Below are positions 44,880 to 55,617 of a DNA stretch of 64,000 nt, piece by piece. The translations under genes and the position numbers were made by a program. The notes under the pieces are model-generated. The model did not search any database, was not told where the DNA came from, and saw only the letters and a program-made list of their open reading frames with translations. The stretch's first letter is position 1. Each line of letters opens with the position of its first letter. The DNA is from Elmis aenea (lineage: Eukaryota; Arthropoda; Insecta; Coleoptera; Elmidae). The stretch lies in the NCBI GenBank assembly GCA_947652605.1, contig CANTFG010000252.1, forward strand, positions 1-64,000. Reading direction: 5' to 3'.

Positions 44880-46392
44880 TACAGGGTGTCCCAGATTACA
44901 TTTCCAGCATGGGGATCTCGCTTATTATAAGAAATACAGGTTTGTTTAAATTAGATAAATTATTCCTTAGTATGAGAGGAGCCACAATCAATTTTTAAAA
45001 GTACAAAATTCGTCGTGCTTCAGATGTTATAGCAAAAAATACGAAAATGTCGAATTTCTTTTTTCTTTCATAACTTTTTTGTCTTAATCGTTAGAACAAT
45101 TTTATTTGTACTTTCTGAAGGTACTTTTTAATGGAGAATGTAACTCCCATTTTAGATTTTTTTTAACACCTACCATTTTCGAGATGTTACCCCTAATTTC
45201 ATTTTTTCTTATGGGCCGCGAAGTTGGCTATGGTATAGTTGAATGTGATTTTTTCTCGTTTAAATGAGATATTACTTGCTATACCTATTTTTATAAAGAA
45301 GTCACAAAATGAATAAAAATCGTATTTTACCCATCAGTTATCAAGCTTTCTATGAAAATAAAAACAAAAAACGACTAATTAAATGTCATATGACAGTTAC
45401 CATTTGTATGCGACATCATTTATTAGAATGTATAGTATTGTTGTGTAATTCGATAGTTTTTGTAGCAAATTTGTTTTCATATAATTATGGGTACATTTAC
45501 AACTAATTAAAAATTTTTAATGTTGAAATGCTAAATTCTTTACAACAGAAACTGTGCAAAATAGATATTTGTAATTCTTTATGGATTTGTTTTGGATTTT
45601 TGGTTGGTTTCTCGAAGAAACCATATTCTTTTAAATTTATTTCCAAATTTCTGTAATAACACACTCTTCGTTGCCTTTTCTTAAGATATAGCTCAAGTAT
45701 ATTCGCTCAGCTTCCACACAGTTTTTATGGTAAAGAATGTAGCATCTCAACAAGTCAAATTTTTCGCTATTTTTAAATGTAGCCATCATTATAACAATAA
45801 TTACTACAAAGACTATCGAATTACACAACAATAATATGAAATTCTAATAAATGATACCAGAGACAAATGGCAACTGTCATTTGACATTTAATTAGTCGTT
45901 TTTTGTTTTTATTTTCATAGATAGCCTGATAAGTCATGGGTAAAATACGTTTTTTTTTCATTTTGTGACTTGTTTATAAAAATAGGTATAGCAAGTAATA
46001 TCTCATTTAAACGAGTAAATAAAAGCACATTCAACTGTTCCATAGCCAACTTCGCGGCCCATAAGAAAAAATTGAATTGGGGTAATATATCGAAAATGGT
46101 AGGTGTTAAAAAAAATCTAAAATGACAGTTACATTTTCCATTAAAAAGTACCTTCAGAAAGTACAAATAAAATTGTTCTAACGATTAAGACAAAAAAGTT
46201 ATGAAAGAAAAAAGAAATTCGACATTTTCATATTTTTTGCTATAACATCTGAAGCACGACAAATTTTGTACTTTTAAAAATTGATTGTGGCTCCTCTCAT
46301 ACTAAGGAATAATTCATCTAACTTAAACAAACCTGTATCTCTTATAATAAGCGAGATCCCCATGCTGCAAATGTAATCTGGGACACCCTGTA
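44880..46392. mobile_element. Foldback element F-A type, intact termini
   Basis: TACAGGGTGTCCCAGATTAC at 44880 is mirrored at the right, ending 46392. The TA target is duplicated (44878-44879 and 46393-46394). Both arms share long near-identical stretches with 16835-17624 and 25118-25670. Near the centre (45480-45830) both strands retain the start of a mariner-like transposase. It interrupts the RTE frame IEH|REQLKMK. Confidence 0.9.
45690..45788 (-). pseudogene. Mariner-like transposase N-terminal HTH fragment
   Basis: The minus strand reads MATFKNSEKFDLLRCYILYH, then KNCVEAERIYLSYI, the usual first helix-turn-helix of this transposase group. It parallels the copies at 17317-17600. The catalytic part is deleted; a decayed mirror copy faces it near 45487-45570. 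Confidence 0.65.
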
Positions 46393-46394
46393 TA

Positions 46395-46688
46395 GAGAAC
46401 AATTAAAGATGAAATCAGCTGGAACAATAATACAAGAAAGACAGCTGGGATGGTTGGGTCACATTTATAGGATGGAAGAAGAAAGGTTGACCAGAAAAGC
46501 ATATGAAGCAAGATCACTGGGAAAAAACAAAAGAGGTAGACTGAGAAAAACTTGGCAAGACGAAGTCAAAAAGGCAGCAACAGATAAAAACACCAAATGG
46601 GAAGAGATAAAACATCTAGCATAAGACAGAAAAAGATGAATAAAAGTAAGCACAACACAACTCAACAGTCCTATACATGACAAGTGAC
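46395..46688 (+). pseudogene. RTE-like ORF2 C-terminal domain
   Basis: Reads REQLKMKSAGTIIQERQLGW, LGHIYRMEEERLTRKAY, then GRLRKTWQDEVKKAATDKN. This is the conserved tail of RTE-like ORF2 (pattern R..WLGH..RM.......... GR....W.D). It stops at 46621-46624 after EEIKHLA. Confidence 0.82.
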
Positions 46689-46691
46689 TAA

Positions 46692-47157
46692 GGCCCAATT
46701 GCACCACCCTTCCTTAAATGTGTCACTTTAGTAAGTGACACTTATATTTAAGTGTCACTTAAATTATGGAAACATTGCACAACCCAAACAGCAAAAAGAC
46801 TTTATACATGTGGCAACACAGCAAAACTATACTGAGTAAGGTCACGTTGACTTGTCAAATACCGAAATTTTTTGAAAACTTAGCTAATATTATTTTAATA
46901 AACGTTTTATGATTATCAGAACTTCAATTTATTTGATAGGAACATAAAGCAAAACGAATTTCACAAATAAAAAAAGGCTTACTCATTCAAGTAATCACAG
47001 GACAACTGTCAGTTTTTTAAGGGTTAAATGACACTTTAAGCGGCAGAATTCTATCGCTTAAATTTAAGGTACACTTTAGAGATAAGCAACACCTGTGCAA
47101 TACAGTAAGCTTCACTTTACGATTTAAGTAACACTTAAGTTGCACCACAACTAGGCC
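46692..47157. mobile_element. PIF/Harbinger-like MITE with TAA duplication
   Basis: GGCCCAATTGCACCACC starts the element and its imperfect inverse (TTGCACCACAACTAGGCC) ends it. TAA is present on both sides (46689-46691 and 47158-47160). Internal palindromic copies of AAGTGTCACTTA occur. A 3-bp TWA duplication is typical of PIF/Harbinger. Confidence 0.65.
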
Positions 47158-47464
47158 TAAATAAAATAACAAAATTAATTAGAAGTTAAAAATACTTTTT
47201 CCTACCTTTAACCTGTCCCTTATTCACTACCTATATTTCACGAATTAAAAGCACAAAGCCAATTTCGCGAACTGGGCAAATTCTCTAATTCTGCATAACT
47301 GGAAAGTATCTATTTAGTTTTCTTTTATTCGATATCTTTGTCAAAAATTTCGCAGCTACAAACATTCGGAGTTCGGAGATAAACAGTAATATTGCAGTTT
47401 AGGTCCGTGATTATAAGTTATTTTACAAATATGTATTAACAATAACACTACTTCTGTTTTCCAG
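47158..47464. other. Galectin intron 3' end, unique-looking DNA
   Basis: About 300 bp with no repeat signature leads to the acceptor CTTCTGTTTTCCAG at 47464. Confidence 0.5.
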
Positions 47465-47626
47465 ATATGGATAAATGGCGAATGGACAAGCGATTTTGAA
47501 CATAGGTTACCTTTTTCTGATATTCAATATATAAAAATATACGAACCAAAAATTGATAATCATACTGTAATCAGTCAGATTTCCTACAACACTACTTTCA
47601 TAAATGAAAGCAATATTGCAAATCCG
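47465..47626 (+). CDS. Galectin exon 3, end of CRD1
   Basis: Acceptor TGTTTTCCAG and donor CCG/GTATAA bound 162 nt (54 codons, phase 0 to 0). The peptide IWINGEWTSDFEHRLPFSDI then QYIKIYEPKIDN is the last strands of a galectin CRD. It matches the conserved V.VNG....F.HR.P...I..I.I pattern. The linker to CRD2 follows (NTTFINESNIANP). Together with 30929 and 33921 it makes a 146-residue domain, a normal galectin CRD length. Only 56 nt of intron separate it from the next exon. Confidence 0.88.
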
Positions 47627-47682
47627 GTATAAATCAATTAATTAGTGTGTTTAACGTGTTAACTCAATGTAATTTGTTTTAG

Positions 47683-47771
47683 TTTTCACGGTATCACGGT
47701 GCACTTCCTGGCGGAAACATATATAATAAAATAATAAAAGTTAAGGGTACTGTTCGTTCTGACAACCAACG
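47683..47771 (+). CDS. Galectin exon 4, start of CRD2
   Basis: An 89-nt exon between acceptor TTTGTTTTAG and donor ACG/GTACGT, phase 0 to 2. It encodes FSRYHGALPGGNIYNKIIKV and KGTVRSDNQ. This is the opening strands of a second galectin domain (LPGG.I....I.V.G.V). Phases and length parallel exon 30929-31014, so the gene arose by duplication of a whole CRD exon set. The split Arg codon is completed at 59148. Confidence 0.87.
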
Positions 47772-47875
47772 GTACGTATTATTATCACTATATCTTAATA
47801 TTTTTTTTACCTAAGGGAATCAATCTTTAGTGGATTAATGAGACTTTAATGCTAATGCAGTACTGTGTACCTATC
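47772..47875. other. Start of an 11.4-kb galectin intron
   Basis: Nothing recognised before the foldback at 47876. Confidence 0.5.
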
Positions 47876-48218
47876 TACAGGGTGTCCCAGCCTAGACGAA
47901 TTATTCGATTGTTATAAAGAATAATTTTTGACTTTTTTTTGGACAAAAGTTATTTGTAATCATTTACTACATCACCTAAAACTATTTTCAACTATACAGT
48001 GTTTTGTTTTTGCGCACCGACACAAAACATTGTTTTTTTTTTAAATAAAACAACCTGTACATTTCATAATTTTTAGATGTAAATATAATTTTTCTTTCAA
48101 AAATATTTAAGGTTACTTATGTCTAAAATGAACCGTTTTTAAGTTATTAACGTTTTTTTGAAAATTTTGATAGATGCAGACACTCGGTCCATTTCGCTAA
48201 ACTTTAAACGCATTAAGT

Positions 48219-48492
48219 CAGTGGTTTCCAACCTGTGGGGCGCGCCCCTCTAGGGGGGCGCGAGGCTATTGCTAGGGGGGCGCGCAGCTGTTACCAAAAT
48301 ATCATTTTTTAATACAGACATACAAAAAGAACTTTTTTATACAGAATATGGTATATTGTTTTGTAGTCCATTAAATAATTCTTATTTATCAGAACCGTAT
48401 TTATGAAAATAGATTGTAACAAAAAGTGAGGGGGGCGCAAAATTTTTTTTTGAAAAAGGGGGGCGTAGGTACAAAAAGGTTGGAAACCACTG
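48219..48492. mobile_element. hAT MITE with CAGTGGTTTCCAACC ends
   Basis: CAGTGGTTTCCAACCTGTGG and GGTTGGAAACCACTG are inverted termini. The 8-bp duplication CATTAAGT is perfect (48211-48218 and 48493-48500). The GGGGGGCGCG motif is repeated inside. This terminus type is characteristic of hAT elements. Confidence 0.93.
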
Positions 48493-49724
48493 CATTAAGT
48501 CATCTTTTTTAAATGAAACACGCTATATATTTTGACATTTTCTTGTAGAAAATTTAATTAACTTCCAAAGTTATTAAGCATGTTTTCTGTCTAAACATAA
48601 TATTTTTGGAGTTATTTCGTTTTTTTTATGATTAATTGCGAGTATTTTACCTAAAATATCGGTAGTAACCTTTGAAAATTCAAAACAAATTGTATGAACT
48701 GTCAACGTATACAGGGTGTCCCAGTTAACTTGAACAGCATGGGGATCTCGTAAACGGTAAGAGATACAGAGTTGGTTAAATGGGTGAGAATGATCTATGA
48801 TTTAAGAGCAACTATTCCATGAAAAAAAAATCTCGAAAAAATTTTACAGTTTTTGCGCTATTCGTGAAAAACAAAAAAATGACGTTTTAGATTTTTGCTT
48901 ATAACTTGCTTATTTAAAATCGTGCCCAAAATATTTTTCGACATTATTAGGACACTTTTTTGCGTAGAATTGAAATTAGTTAATAAATGTTATATATCTT
49001 CATTTGTTTCAGTTATTTTAAATACGAGTCGTAGTTGGCTATGACACCATTAAAAAGAGATTTTTTTTTCTCGTTACATTGGTGTAGGGGTTGTTGGGTT
49101 TATTTTTAAAAATAAGCAAGTTATAGCAATATTATTGTATTTGTTAAGTTTAATCAAAGTGGCCATTGGAAAACAAAACAAAACATCATATAAATAAACT
49201 AGCTGTACTTAATTAAACACAAAAAAAACCTAAATAATTTAAGATATTTTTCAAATTACATAATAATTTATGTTTTTTTAATTACTATTACTATTGAATC
49301 TAAATTATAACATGCGTTCAATGTGTAGCTCACTCTCCACGTGCAATACCAATTTGAGATCTGCACTTTATAGATAATGTTTTCCTAAGCATATTTCTTT
49401 TTATTTGATAAACTTTTGTTAAACTAGCCAATCTTAATTTTGTAATTGTGTTTAACTGTCTTTTTATGATTAGCTGTTTTTTTTTTTTTTTTAATTGTGG
49501 TTTATTGACACTTCAACAGCTCAGGTTATTAGTGTCAGTTGCCTATATTACATCTTGTTATACATTTTTATTTGTTTTAAAAAATCGATTGTTTTCTTTA
49601 GGTTCTCCTTTGTGTCCTTTAAAGCTGATCCAAAGGTACCCGCTATTAGCTGTATTTTCCTTTCATCCTCGTACTTTGGGCAGTTCATCAGGATATGTTT
49701 GACTGTAAGGGGAAGCGCACAGTT

Positions 49725-50648
49725 TTAGCAAAGGTCCGGGTTCGTTCCATTTAGTAGATGTGTATGTGTTAGCCTTGTATGTCCTATTCTTAGTCGAGTG
49801 ATTATTGTTTCGTCCTTTCGGTTGAAGTATTTTATTCTCTTTTCGGTATTTTCTTTTATTTCTCTTAGTTTGTTGTTTTCAGTGTTATACCAGTCCGTAT
49901 TCCACGAGAGCTTGGTTTTGATTTTAATGATTGATGTAATGTCTGAAGCTGGTATGGGGATGTTTTCTATATCTTCTTTTGTTGTTGCTTTTTTAGCCTC
50001 TTGGTCTGCTTGTTCATTTCCTATGATTCCCATATGGGCAGGGACCCACATGATAGTTATATCGATGTTGGAGTTTAAAATTTGATGGATATTCTCCTGG
50101 GTCTTTTGAATGATTCTGCTACTTGTGTATATTGTCTGTATGTTTTTGACCGTGCTTAGAGAGTCCGTTAGGATGATGTACTTTGTGCCGCCTCTTTCTT
50201 TTATTTTCTCCGTTGCTTTTAGGATGGCAAAGCTTTCGGCTGTGTTATTACTTGTTAGAGGTGGTAGGTGATATGTGTAGCTGGTTTTGTCGAATATTAT
50301 GGCTGCTCCTGCGTTTTTATTTATTTTTGAGCCATCCGTATATATTTTTGTAAAGTTTTGGTACTGTGTTATTAATTTATTGAACTCGTGAATGTATATG
50401 GTTGGATGGGTATTTTCTTTATTTAAATAAGCTAGTTTTAAATTTATTTTGGGTTTTCTTATTGTCCATGGTGGAATGTTGTACGTGTAGTTCTGTTCAA
50501 TTTGTGGTGGTAATTGTATGTTTAGTTTATCTAGGTCATTGCAGATTTTCTTTTGTAGTGGGGTTGAGTTTTGTGGGGCGTAGGTAGGGGTATTTTGGAA
50601 TATATTGGGATAGGCATTGTTATTTGGATTTTTGGTTACATTTGTCAC
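49725..50648 (-). pseudogene. I-clade ORF2: RNase H and C-terminus
   Basis: RNase H motifs are clear: KIYTDGSKINKNAGAAIIF (first Asp), NNTAESFAILKA (Glu), IILTDSLSTVKNI (Asp) and WVPAHMGIIGNEQAD (His and last Asp). After these comes the conserved tail RLRIGHTRLTHTHLLNG. The frame stops near 49725. In another phase (to about 49530) it continues LTVKHILMNCPKYEDERKIQ, the usual C-terminal Cys/His segment. RNase H removes template RNA during retrotransposition. Confidence 0.9.
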
Positions 50649-50716
50649 ATACTTAAGTAACAGTTGGGATCTTCTATATTTTAACGGTAGTTGACCAGAC
50701 TCAGCTAGCAGGCTGT

Positions 50717-52246
50717 CTATGGGGCTGGTTCGAAAGGCCCCAGTAGCGCGGTGTTTTGCGTTGGTTCAATTATTTTGATAATGGACTTCTTTGCAGTGCT
50801 GTAGATTATACTACCGTAGTCTATTTTTGATCTTATGAGGGCTTGGTATATTTTAATGATTGTTTCGCTGTCTGCTCCCCATGTCTGATGTCCTAACATT
50901 TTTAATATATTTAGACGTTGTTGGCAATCCTTTTTTAGCTGTTGTATATGTGGTCTCCATGTCATTTTTTTGTCAATTACCATACCAAGAAACCTAATTT
51001 CGTTGACAAAGTCTATTGGCGAATCGTTTAATAAGAGTATGAGGTTGTGTGTATTTAGGGGTGTACGGTAAAAATGCATTGCTTTTGTTTTTGTTTCGGA
51101 GAATTGAAAACCTGTTACGTTACTCCATTCTGTCAGATTATTTAAGGTTTGTTGGATTTTTTGTTTTACAGCGTTCATGTTTTTGTTTCTGCAGTATATT
51201 ACGAAATCATCCGCGAATATGCATGATTTGGTTTGGTTGGTGGTGTGGGATGGTAGTTTGTTAATGGCTAAAAGGAATAGGGTAACACTTAGGATTTCCC
51301 CTTGGGAAATGCCGTTTTGTTGGGGAAGTTCTTTTGATAGGCAATTGTTTACTTTAATTTTGAATTTCCTGTCGTAGAGAAAGTTTTTAGTATATTTTAG
51401 TATGTGGCCGTCCAGTTTAATATCTTTCATTGTTGTTAGTATTTGGTGCTTCCATGTCATATCATATGCTTTTTGTAGGTCGAAGAACACAACTATTAGA
51501 TGCTCTTTCTCTTTGAAGCTGCTTTGTATTTCCCCTTCTAGGGTTACAAGATGGTCCATAGTGGATCTGGATTTTCGAAAACCAGCTTGAGTGTCTGAAA
51601 GGATGTTTTGATGTTCCAGATACCACATCAGCCGCTTTGTTACTATTTTTTGGAGAAGTTTACTAAGCACATTCGACATGGCTATGGGGCGGTAGTTATT
51701 TGGGTTTGTTTTGTCCTTGTTGGGTTTAAGTATTGGTACTGTAATCACTTCTTTCCATGCCATAGGGTAAACGCCTTTTATCCAAATTAAGTTAAACATT
51801 GCGAGTATATATTTGAGTGTTTCCTGGGGTAGGTGGTTTATTAGTTCTGTTGGTATACCGTCTGGTCCTGCAGATTTATTTTCTTTCATTTCTTTGATGG
51901 CATATTCTAGTTCTAGGATATTGAACGGTTTATTGATTTCAATATCTGTGTCTGTAATTATTATTGTTTGTTCTTCTTGTTCGTGTTTATATTTCAAGAA
52001 TTGTTCTGTGTAGTTTGCATAGCTGGAGTTGTATGCAAAGGTATCTGCCATGGCGTCTGCTATGCTTTGGGGGTTGGTGAGAGTTTGATTGGTCGTGATT
52101 GTAGTTGAAATCTGCGGTAGTCTTTTGCAGCTGCCTTGTATTCGACGAATTTTTTCCCATACTTGTTGTGGGGGTGTACTAGAGGTTAATGTTGTAGTGT
52201 AGTCCTGCCATGATTTCTTTTTACTCTCTAAGATATGGCTCTGCAT
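50717..52246 (-). pseudogene. I-clade ORF2: reverse transcriptase
   Basis: A 509-codon open frame contains the whole polymerase core. Motifs are KSAGPDGIPTELINHL, ITVPILKPNKDKTNPNNYRP, TQAGFRKSRSTMDHLVTLEG, VVFFDLQKAYDMTWKHQIL (first Asp), QQNGISQGEILSVTLFLLAI, KSCIFADDFVIYC (catalytic pair) and VNEIRFLGMVIDKKMTW. The palm is intact. The frame is broken from endonuclease upstream and RNase H downstream, so the enzyme is not made as one protein. Confidence 0.92.
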
Positions 52247-52259
52247 TTCTTGAGTTGAA

Positions 52260-52762
52260 TTAGATTTTTCGCTGTTTGATTGCGTCTATATTTGTATAAT
52301 GCCTTTTTTGTTCCGTAGTAGCTTTATGGCATTTCTCATTCCACCAAGGTGTGTTTTTTTTCTCGTTGTTTTTTTTTGTTATCCCAATAGCAACGTGTGC
52401 TGCCTTATTTATAGTATTTATAAGGCTTCTTAGATGCAACAAATTGTTGTTTTTTGGGTCGTTGGTAGTAATGTTGAAATGGCTATTGCTTCTAGTTGTG
52501 TGTTTAGATTTATTGTATCCGTATGTAATTTGCTATTTGTTAAAATGGCGACGCCTCCACTAGCGTTTCTCCCACAACCTCTGTCTTTCCTGTAGCAGAC
52601 GTGATTCGGTAGACTGAAGGGTTTGTTAATTTTTAGTCTTGTTTCTTGTATGCATACTACAGACGGTCTATGTTCCGCTATGACCATTTGCAATTCCCCT
52701 CGGTGAGCTTGTATACCGTTGCAGTTCCATTGTATTATTGAGAATTTATTGTCAGTATTCAT
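52260..52762 (-). pseudogene. I-clade ORF2: endonuclease N-terminus and linker
   Basis: From 52762 the peptide reads MNTDNKFSIIQWNCNGIQAH (Asn of metal site), VVCIQETRLK (Glu) and GGVAILTNSK, then is lost in a frameshift near 52430. The next piece (52260-52442) reads KKNTPWWNEKCHKATTEQKR, the W.W...C linker just before RT. The GDFN and SDHLP parts of the nuclease are deleted. Confidence 0.87.
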
Positions 52763-52784
52763 TTTGCTTGGTTTATTTAAAAAA

Positions 52785-53815
52785 GAGATTTCTAGTAAAA
52801 AGATCTTTCTGACCCTACATTTTGGTCTGATATCGGGCTTTCGATAGACGGTATGTGGAAGTCACTCTCCTTGCCAGGCTCTGATTCGTCCGATTCACCA
52901 CCCTCTTGCACGTAAATTTTTGGGGTATTGCCTTTTATTTTTTCTTGTGAGTTTTTCCTTTTTTTCCCTTTGTTTTCCTTGTCAGTGGTATCAGTGACGT
53001 TTAGGTTTTTGGTTGTTGTAACATCATTGAGCTGTGCCTTGTTTGTTTTAGTTGTTTTAGGATCGTTGGTGTCTACTATATTAGTAGAACTTTTCTCTAT
53101 GATGCTCTCAGCCTCCTCCCTCTCTACATTGTTGCTGAGTAATTTGCTGGCATATGTGGGTTTATTGGACTGGTTCGTTTGTACAATTTGGTGGTAACTC
53201 TTTTCAAGTGCTGATAAGGCCGAAGGTGTCTCTCTGTTTCGTGTTGGTGTATACGACGGACTCTCCGAGTAGATGATCTAGGCTGCTGCATATCTTGCAT
53301 GTTTTTTTCTGTCCGTTGTAGGTGACCCAGGTTTTCCTTCCAAAAATCGTTACGTAAGACGGAATAGATTGATTGAGTTTCATTCTTATTTGCCTGATGC
53401 CGTTTGGTATTGGAAATTTTAGGTGTTTACCCCATGTCTCATTTTTTATGTTAAGTACTTTACCATACACTTGCATTGCTCTACTAATTTCTTCGTTCGG
53501 CATGTGTATAGGTATGCCATGTACTCTAACTAGGGTCTCGGCATCTTCATTTATTAGCCGAACTAAGTATGTTTCGCCGTTTTTGTGTCTAAAATTAGTG
53601 CTATCACCATGTTCATATAAGATTTCGTCGATTTTTGATTGTTGCTTAAATTTTATATAGACTTTATAGCCAATGATTTCAATGGCCTCTAAATGTTCTA
53701 CATCGAGATTAAATTGTTCAAACAAGAAATTGTGTATATCTACTGCTGTTATTTTATCTTTTATTTCTCCAAGGTTAAGAGTCAAAGTTCTTCTTCGCCT
53801 GTTATACGGCTCCAT
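52785..53815 (-). pseudogene. I-clade ORF1, one frameshift
   Basis: It starts MEPYNRRRRTLTLNLGEIKD at 53815. An RRM-like half follows (VRVHGIPIHMPNEEISRAMQ...), then a zinc knuckle CKICSSLDHLLGE. A small deletion near 53258 removes the final Cys and shifts the frame, so the 203-codon frame ends at 53204. The other frame stays open to about 52785 and is Lys/Glu/Asn rich (VEREEAESIIEKSSTN). ORF1 proteins of this kind bind element RNA. Confidence 0.8.
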
Positions 53816-54712
53816 TATCGCATATACTTTGTTGATTTTATTGTCACGGTGGATTTATATAAATACTTTCAAAATAATTGTCACTTACCGTTAGGTAAGT
53901 TGTAATCAATGATTTTGGCTGTAACCACATGCATCATCCACTCACTGTGACAACCAGATCAGTACTCCATTAGCTGTTTTAAGAACATTTCATCAAACAA
54001 AAAGTAATATGCTTAGAAAACGTTGTTATCTACAAAGTGCAGATCTCAAATTTGCATTGCCCATGGAGAGTGGGCTACCCTTTGAACGCATGTTATAATT
54101 TAGATTCAATAGTAACAGTTATTGAAAAATCATAAATTATTATATAATTTGAAAAATATCTTCAATTATTTAGGTTTCTTTGTGTTTAATTAAGTACAGC
54201 TAGTTTATTTATATGATGTTTTGTTTTGTTTTCCAATGGCCACTTTGATTAAACTTAACAAATACAATAATATTGCTATAACTTGCTTATTTTTAAAAAT
54301 AAACCCAACAACCCATACATCAATGAAACGAGAAAAAAAATCTCTTTTTAATGGTGTCATAGCCAACTACGACTCGTATTTAAAATAAGAAAGTTGATGT
54401 TAAAATAACTGAAACAAATGAAGATAGGTAAAATTTATTAACTATTTCAATTCTACGCAAAAAAGTGTCCTAATAATGTCGAAAAATATTTTGGGCACGA
54501 TTTTAAATAAGCAAGTTATAAGCAAAAATCTAAAACTTCATTTTTTTTGTTTTTTACGAATAGCGCAAAAACTGTAAAGTTTTTTCAAGATTTTTTTTCA
54601 TGGAATAGTTGCTCTTAAATCATAGATCATTCTCACCCATTTAACCAACTCTGTATCTCTTACCGTTTACGAGATCCCCATGCTGTTCAAGTTAACTGGG
54701 ACACCCTGTATA

Positions 54713-54939
54713 GTTTTATTCAATTTATCTATACTATCGTCACCTAAATAATAATAAAACAAAAGTGTTTTAAGTTAAACAGTTTATAATTTATCAAAAT
54801 ACCTTGCAAATGATATGTATTGACCTAATGTACAGAAATAGTCTGCTAGTAGCTAAAGTTTAAACAACCACCTATCTTGACTTAAGACTTAAGAGATCCT
54901 AATGTAACAGCACTTGAAATATTGAAGCAATATATTAAT
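54713..54939. repeat. Inner arm of F-D
   Basis: TTTATTCAATTTATCTATAC followed by TATCGTCACC recurs inverted at about 55780-55810. It is part of the outer palindrome after the F-E insertion. Confidence 0.75.
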
Positions 54940-54947
54940 CTACTAGT

Positions 54948-55343
54948 CAGTGGCGTACGCAAGGGAGGACATTAGGGGATAAATCCCCCCCGAAAGTTTG
55001 AAAAGAACTAAAATTATAATTACCGTATTCCATAATTGCGCGACAGACCGCCTTTACATACATATAAAATATATTATGTTTGTACATTTCACTCATAAAT
55101 GCTACTTTTGGGTACGTTTGCCCTTGGAAATTAAAAAAAAATTGCCTATGGCGATGTTACTCGGGGGGGCTGCTGCCCCCCTGGACCCCCCACAGCTCTG
55201 ACTTACGACTCACTTTTTGTGTCTAGCCGCTATAAATCATTTTCTAATTGAACCATTACTATGCCCTGTTTGAAATTATTCAGTATTATTTTTGCAAATT
55301 AAAACAATATCCCCCCCGAAATATTTTTCTGCGTACGCCACTG
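54948..55343. mobile_element. hAT-like MITE with CAGTGGCGTACGCA ends
   Basis: CAGTGGCGTACGCAAGG and TGCGTACGCCACTG are inverted. The flanks CTACTAGT and CTACTAGC match at 7 of 8. C-rich and G-rich runs lie inside the ends and centrally. It is related by terminus to the MITE at 992-1253. Confidence 0.82.
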
Positions 55344-55422
55344 CTACTAGCGTTTAACTTAATAAAAATACTATGTAAAAAGTAAAATATTGATTACGTT
55401 TTTTTAAATATTACAGTAATAG

Positions 55423-55617
55423 ATGGTTAACACATTAAGAAAACAATGCCATTATACTAATATTACCAAACCTGAATTTAACAGAATTAAACAACATGAA
55501 AAATGTTATCCTGATGAACTTGAAGAAGAAAATTTCTGTCTGCTGTTTTTTCATAACAATAAAATTTCGAACTATAAAGGAATACGAAAACAAACAAAAA
55601 TTAAAACGAAATATTAA
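55423..55617 (+). other. Unrecognised 64-codon open frame at the centre of F-D
   Basis: It starts MVNTLRKQCHYTNITKPEF, with HEKCYPDELEEENFCLLFFH in the middle and a basic tail, and follows TATTACAG 19 nt upstream. It lies in the non-palindromic spacer of F-D, where other foldbacks keep transposase fragments. I see no DDE or HTH motif. Confidence 0.25.

Larger units (their letters stand above)
40655..46688 (+). mobile_element. RTE-like LINE, split by two later insertions
   Basis: Pieces at 40655-40943, 43600-44879 and 46395-46688 read in one direction. They encode successive parts of a non-LTR ORF2. A Jockey LINE (40953-43590) and a foldback (44880-46392) separate them. Both joins become continuous when the insertions are removed. 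Confidence 0.8.
49477..53968 (-). mobile_element. I-clade LINE, nearly full length, minus strand
   Basis: The 8-bp repeat ATTAGCTG flanks it (49469-49476 and 53969-53976). A T-run at 49477-49492 is the 3' tail. It carries ORF1, an endonuclease, RT and RNase H, the last a feature of the I group. The leader before ORF1 is 153 bp. Several frameshifts and stops disrupt ORF2. Confidence 0.92.
48710..54710. mobile_element. Foldback element F-E, inserted in F-D
   Basis: TACAGGGTGTCCCAGTTAAC is mirrored by GTTAACTGGGACACCCTGTA, with TA duplicated (48708-48709 and 54711-54712). Arms 48710-49468 and 53977-54710 are close inverted copies. Between them sits the I-clade LINE and little else, so before that insertion the palindrome was almost spacerless. 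Confidence 0.9.

Noticed and set aside
49798..53894. Plus-strand open frames across the I-clade LINE
   Set aside because: Hydrophobic translations opposite the RT, RNase H and ORF1 frames on the minus strand.
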